17,991 bases of DNA from Trueperaceae bacterium (GTDB lineage: Bacteria > Deinococcota > Deinococci > Deinococcales > Trueperaceae): positions 1 to 17,991 of the forward strand of contig SLSM01000076.1 of assembly GCA_007130445.1 (NCBI GenBank), written 5' to 3'. The position numbers and the translations under genes are program-made. Positions 14,881 to 17,991 of this stretch are shown here, piece by piece. Positions within the stretch are counted from its first letter, which is position 1; each line of letters opens with the position of its first letter. The notes beneath the pieces were generated by a model that was given only the letters and a program-made list of their open reading frames with translations, was not told where the DNA came from and did not search any database.

Positions 14881-16944
14881 TCAATCGGCTCCGAGACCGC
14901 GCACCAGGGCGTCGAACTCGTCTTGCAGCGCTGAGCGCTCGCTCGCGAGCGCTTCGAGCCGCTGTCCGATCTCGGCCAGCGTGTCCTCCTGCTCGGTCAA
15001 CTCGGCGACGTAGCGGCGGTACAGGGCGGAGTTCCGCTCGAGTGCCGCCATGTTCTGCCGCACGCGCGCCTGGTCGTCGACGATGGCGTTGCGACGCGCA
15101 CGCTGCTCCGCGATGGCACGGTCGACCCGGACGAGCTCGCGCTGCAGTGCTGCGATCGCCTCGAGCTGCGCGCGCGTGTCGTCGCCAAGCTCGAGGTCCT
15201 GTAGATAGACCTCGATGCGTTCGAGCGGCACGCTCGACACCGCCACGCGCCGCGACTCGACGCGCTCGAGCACGACCTGCAGCGCGCACGGCTCGGCGCC
15301 TTCGCAGCGCGCGTGCTCGGCGACGTTCGGGTCGGTCGTGCCCTCGTCGTCCTCTGCGACGAGCGACACGCCGAAGCGGTAGGCGTCCGGGGTCATGGTC
15401 GGCGCCGGTGTGGGCGACACGACCTCGAAGCCGCTGCGGCGAGGGTGCTCGATCACCACGAAGCGCGTGACGTCGCCCCGGGGCGCGAGGCGGTACGTGG
15501 TGACGATGCGGCTGCGATGCTCGCTCACGAGCAGGGCGCCGTCGAAGCGGACCGACACCACCCGTTCGGGCTCCGAGCGCGTCTCGACGTCCAGCGCGAT
15601 CTCGAGGTCGACGGCGTAGGCGAGCAGCCGGTCGTCGCCGGGCACGAGGTCGGGGACGAGCGCGGTGCCCGTGAAGCCGCCGACGTCGAACACGGTGACG
15701 GGCCCGGGCGCGAGGTGCAGCCCCGTGTCGTTCACGACGCGTACGGCGCGCAGCGGGTGGCGCGCGTCGACGCGCCCGTCGAACAGCGCGACCTCGAAGG
15801 CCGTCACGTCGGCCCGCAGGATCGGGACCAGCACCGACTCGAAGCGCCGCACGGTGACCGGGTCGCGCACGGTGTAGCTGAAGGTGGCGCCGGTGGCGCC
15901 GCCGTCGGCCAACGCCTCGACGCCGGTGCCCACGGCCGCTTCGGCGGCGAAGGCGTCGGCCATCGGGGCGGCGGGAGAGGGCGCGGCCATCAGCGAGCGC
16001 GACATCTCGCTGGCGATCGCGCCGGCGTCGGTCGGCGGCACGAACCCGGCGGTCACGGCGCTCTTGACGCGCGCTCGCTCGGCGTACACCGGCTCGAACA
16101 GCGCGCTGACGAACGACGCTGGCTGCCCAGCGACGAAGGTGACCTGGACGTCCTCGAAGTCGAGGCTGGTCGGGTTGTCGAAGATCGCCCACCCCTGCAG
16201 GTCGGCCGCGTCGCCGGCGGCGCCGAGCACGAGCCGGTAGCTCGTCTTCCACACCGGCATCTCGCGCAGGTACCCGACGCGCACCTCGCGCTCGCCGGCG
16301 CCGCTCAGCGCGATGCGAACGGGGACCTCGGCCGCGTCTCGGTAGGCCGCGATCGCAGCGAGCGCAGCGTCGATCTGGGTCCGCAGCGCCTCGCTCTCGA
16401 ACGCGAGGTCGCGCACCTCGGCGAGGTCGACGCGTTGCAACCGACCGCCCTCGAACACGGTCAGGTACGCTCGCGGCGCCTCGCCGGCGACGTTCACACG
16501 CTCGACGCCGAGGATCACGCCCTCGACTTCCACGTCGGTGGTCACGCGCACGCGCTCGCCGCGAGCCTGCGCGAGCACGTCGGCGAGGCTCGGGTCGCGC
16601 GACAGGTCGATCGGGTACGAGCCGAGGATCCGCGCGAGCGGATCGCGCGTGCCGTAGCGGACACCGTCGACGCGGCCACCACCGAGGTCGGCGACGACCA
16701 GGCTCTGGAGCAGGTCGTCCATCGCCCCCGGCGGCACGCGCAGGTCGACCGTCGTGTCGCCGTCCACGACGCCGCCATGCTCGACGTACGCCACGCCCGT
16801 GCTGAAGATCACCACCCGCGTGACCGGGAGCTGGGCGCCGGCGGGCTCGAGGGGTTGGGAGGAGGCGGCAGCGAGCGTCGCGGCGACGAGGATGGTCGCC
16901 GCCACGCGCGGCCACGCCGGACGCGGGCGTGCGGGTGTGGTCAT
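14881..16944 (-). CDS. Secreted DUF4139 domain protein with C-terminal coiled coil
   Basis: 687 residues from the ATG at 16944, chosen over an upstream in-frame start at 17025 because TACGAT ends 6 nt before it and a signal peptide (PRVAATILVAATLAAASSQ) then sits at the N-terminus. Residues 40-180 contain VTRVVIFSTGVAYVEHGG and beta-rich repeats. The DUF4139 region (about 205-575) carries the hallmark MPVWKTSYRLVL (229-240) and IFDNPTSLDFEDVQVTFVAGQP. An Ala/Pro-rich linker lies near 315-360. About residues 590-683 are a long coiled coil (RELVRVDRAIAEQRARRNAI ... TEQEDTLAEIGQRLEALASE). Function is unknown in the family; an envelope or periplasmic role is inferred. It converges with the glyoxalase-like gene across a 75-bp GC-rich gap. 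Confidence 0.88.
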   Translation of the reverse strand: MTTPARPRPAWPRVAATILVAATLAAASSQPLEPAGAQLPVTRVVIFSTGVAYVEHGGVVDGDTTVDLRVPPGAMDDLLQSLVVADLGGGRVDGVRYGTRDPLARILGSYPIDLSRDPSLADVLAQARGERVRVTTDVEVEGVILGVERVNVAGEAPRAYLTVFEGGRLQRVDLAEVRDLAFESEALRTQIDAALAAIAAYRDAAEVPVRIALSGAGEREVRVGYLREMPVWKTSYRLVLGAAGDAADLQGWAIFDNPTSLDFEDVQVTFVAGQPASFVSALFEPVYAERARVKSAVTAGFVPPTDAGAIASEMSRSLMAAPSPAAPMADAFAAEAAVGTGVEALADGGATGATFSYTVRDPVTVRRFESVLVPILRADVTAFEVALFDGRVDARHPLRAVRVVNDTGLHLAPGPVTVFDVGGFTGTALVPDLVPGDDRLLAYAVDLEIALDVETRSEPERVVSVRFDGALLVSEHRSRIVTTYRLAPRGDVTRFVVIEHPRRSGFEVVSPTPAPTMTPDAYRFGVSLVAEDDEGTTDPNVAEHARCEGAEPCALQVVLERVESRRVAVSSVPLERIEVYLQDLELGDDTRAQLEAIAALQRELVRVDRAIAEQRARRNAIVDDQARVRQNMAALERNSALYRRYVAELTEQEDTLAEIGQRLEALASERSALQDEFDALVRGLGAD

Positions 16945-16950
16945 GTCCCC

Positions 16951-16956
16951 ATCGTA
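16951..16956 (-). promoter_or_regulatory. -10 box TACGAT of the DUF4139 gene
   Basis: TACGAT, then GGGGAC (6 nt), then the ATG at 16944. A 17-bp spacer upstream leads to ATGATA at 16974-16979, which matches TTGACA at four of six bases and is the reverse complement of the opposite promoter's -10. Confidence 0.55.
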
Positions 16957-16973
16957 ATGATGGCGAGGCGCCG

Positions 16974-16979
16974 TATCAT
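16974..16979 (+). promoter_or_regulatory. -10 box TATCAT of the small lipoprotein gene
   Basis: TATCAT (5 of 6 to TATAAT), then CGGGGA (6 nt), then the ATG at 16986. It is 17 bp from the divergent -10 box of the DUF4139 gene. Confidence 0.55.
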
Positions 16980-16985
16980 CGGGGA

Positions 16986-17342
16986 ATGCACACGCCGATC
17001 GCTCGACGGACGCCACTGCTCGCACTCGCGTGCGCCGCGGTCGTCGCGCTCGCCGCGTGTGCGCCGGCGACGGGTCTGCAGCAAGACGGCAGCGTGGTCG
17101 TGCGCGCGGAGCGCGCCGGTGCCGGGTGGGAGGCGAGCGTGCCGCCGAGGTACGTCGCTCGGACGCTCGTGATCACGCGGCCGTGGGCGCGCTCGGTGGA
17201 AGTGCCGCGCGGCTTCGTCCCACCGCCCGGGACGTGCCGCGTGTGGCGTGTCGACCTGCCGCCGGCGCTGCAGCGTCCGTTCGAGCCCTGCCCCATCGGG
17301 ACGCCCGACCTGCCTTCTGGCTCGTACCTGATCCGGGGCTGA
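16986..17342 (+). CDS. Small lipoprotein of unknown function
   Basis: 118 residues. The short basic n-region (ARR), the hydrophobic LLALACAAVVALAAC and the lipobox LAAC with C25 indicate a lipid-anchored protein outside the cytoplasmic membrane. The mature part has a beta-like segment (SVVVRAERAGAGWEASVPP) and a Cys-Trp-containing block PPPGTCRVWRVDLPPALQRPFEPCPIGTP. C82 and C103 may form a disulfide. I do not recognise a family by name. The start at 16986 has TATCAT 6 nt upstream and no Shine-Dalgarno. It shares a 41-bp divergent control region with the DUF4139 gene, which suggests opposite or joint control. Confidence 0.78.
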   Translation: MHTPIARRTPLLALACAAVVALAACAPATGLQQDGSVVVRAERAGAGWEASVPPRYVARTLVITRPWARSVEVPRGFVPPPGTCRVWRVDLPPALQRPFEPCPIGTPDLPSGSYLIRG

Positions 17343-17401
17343 CGATCCCTCGCGTCGCTGACGGTGTCTGACATCGTTCTTCAGGCAGTGCGGCGCAATC
17401 T

Positions 17402-17434
17402 GTCGAATACGGCGTAACCAAGGCGTGATTCGAC
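17402..17434. promoter_or_regulatory. Inverted repeat before the BCCT gene (candidate operator)
   Basis: GTCGAAT (17402-17408) and ATTCGAC (17428-17434) are perfect 7-bp arms separated by 19 bp, ending 30 bp before the BCCT start. The whole 122-bp gap from 17343 lacks a TAnnnT box at leaderless spacing; no -35/-10 pair was found. Confidence 0.35.
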
Positions 17435-17464
17435 GGTCACCAACCCTCCGAAACGAGGTGACGC

Positions 17465-17991
17465 ATGCGACCCCACGACGACGACGCCCCCCTCGCCCTC
17501 GTGCCCACCGGACGATTCCTGATCTTCCCTCAGGTGTCGCGTCCGGTGTTCATCATCAGCGCCTCGGTCATCCTCGCGCTGATGACCTTTGCCGCGGTCT
17601 TCACCGGGCCGGCAGAGGCCGTGTTCGCCAGCACGCAAGCCTGGATCACCGACGTGTTCGGGTGGTTCTACATCCTCGTGGTGACGCTGTTCCTCGTGTT
17701 CGTCGTCTACCTGGCCTTCAGCCGCTACGGCCCCGTCCGTCTCGGGGATGCGTTCGAGTCGCCGCGCTTCACCCTGGGTGGCTGGTTCGCGATGCTGTTC
17801 AGCGCCGGGATGGGGATCGGCTTGCTGTTCTGGAGCGTTGCGGAGCCGATGTACCACTACCTGCAGCCGCCGACGGGAGGGGCTCCGGACGCCACGGAGG
17901 CCTTGCGCTACACGTTCTATCACTGGGGGCTCCACGCGTGGTCCGTCTACTGCGTGGTCGGTCTCGCCATCGGCTACTTCGCCTACCGTCA
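17465..17991 (+). CDS. BCCT family transporter (betaine/carnitine/choline type), N-terminal part
   Basis: The open frame runs off the window end; 175 residues are visible. ATG follows GAGGTG at 17455-17460, spacer 4 nt. Membrane helices lie at about 27-45, 66-86, 104-125 and 155-173. GMGIGLLFWSVAEP (115-128) is the BCCT substrate and ion motif in helix 3. Its last Gly corresponds to BetP Gly153, which fits betaine-type rather than choline-type specificity (family knowledge). FYHWGLHAWSVYCVVGLAIGY further confirms the family. The charged N-terminal tail HDDD is short. It imports trimethylammonium osmolytes across the inner membrane, probably with Na+. It uses a Shine-Dalgarno, unlike most of its neighbours. 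Confidence 0.92.
   Translation, partial: MRPHDDDAPLALVPTGRFLIFPQVSRPVFIISASVILALMTFAAVFTGPAEAVFASTQAWITDVFGWFYILVVTLFLVFVVYLAFSRYGPVRLGDAFESPRFTLGGWFAMLFSAGMGIGLLFWSVAEPMYHYLQPPTGGAPDATEALRYTFYHWGLHAWSVYCVVGLAIGYFAYR

Noticed and set aside
15313..17172. 619-codon plus-strand frame opposite the DUF4139 gene
   Set aside because: It is an antisense shadow; the DUF4139 signature MPVWKTSYRLVL and a signal peptide are on the minus strand.
17381..17935. 184-codon minus-strand frame at the window's right end
   Set aside because: The plus strand carries a clear BCCT transporter from 17465 with GMGIG and several membrane helices; the minus frame is a shadow.
1..17991. tRNA, rRNA, CRISPR, riboswitch, insertion sequence or origin
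   Set aside because: I looked for cloverleaf ends, regularly spaced repeats, transposase motifs and AT-rich iterons and saw none; intergenic gaps are all under about 125 bp.

Overview
This is a very GC-rich (about 70% by eye) bacterial chromosomal segment, densely packed with 15 protein-coding genes, the first and last cut by the window edges. I see no rRNA, tRNA, CRISPR array, insertion sequence or phage gene. Gene content (peptide ABC permease, M24 peptidases, SARP/BTAD-type regulator, beta-helix lipoprotein, BCCT transporter) and a striking promoter style fit a Deinococcota bacterium, perhaps Trueperaceae-like. This placement is inference, and Actinomycetota or Chloroflexota cannot be excluded. 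In the promoter style, a TAnnnT -10 box ends 6-7 nt before the start codon, so transcripts would be leaderless.

Layout. 3-254 (+) is the tail of a DppC/OppC-type permease. 268-882 (-) is a flavin-reductase-fold protein, divergent from 954-2036 (+), an M24 Xaa-Pro-peptidase-like enzyme. A second, quite different M24 metallopeptidase follows (2153-3478, +). It is overlapped tail to tail by a MarR-like regulator (3417-3920, -), which diverges from a methyltransferase (4035-5009, +). Peptide uptake and proline-peptide hydrolysis probably form one functional neighbourhood here. 5035-6288 (-), an MFS transporter, and 6322-7377 (-), a secreted metallophosphoesterase, form a likely operon.

The centre of the window is a regulator and surface-protein locus. 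7468-10746 encodes a 1092-residue SARP-like regulator (winged helix, BTAD, AAA and helical repeats) whose Walker A lysine is replaced by threonine. Directly behind it a promoter carries two perfect TTGAGGC heptamers 11 bp apart and exactly 8 bp before the -10, which is the published geometry of SARP operators. That promoter drives a 74-residue small protein (10804-11028) translationally coupled to a 732-residue lipoprotein (11038-13236) with a BIG2 domain and three beta-helix modules, closed by a 14-bp-stem hairpin. This is the best candidate in the window for an undescribed system.

The right part holds a coupled methyltransferase/glyoxalase-like pair (13340-14143 and 14140-14805, +), a secreted DUF4139 protein with a coiled-coil tail (14881-16944, -), a small lipoprotein (16986-17342, +) and the start of a BCCT betaine-type transporter (17465-end, +). 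The DUF4139 and lipoprotein genes share a 41-bp divergent region in which each -10 lies in the other promoter's -35 position.
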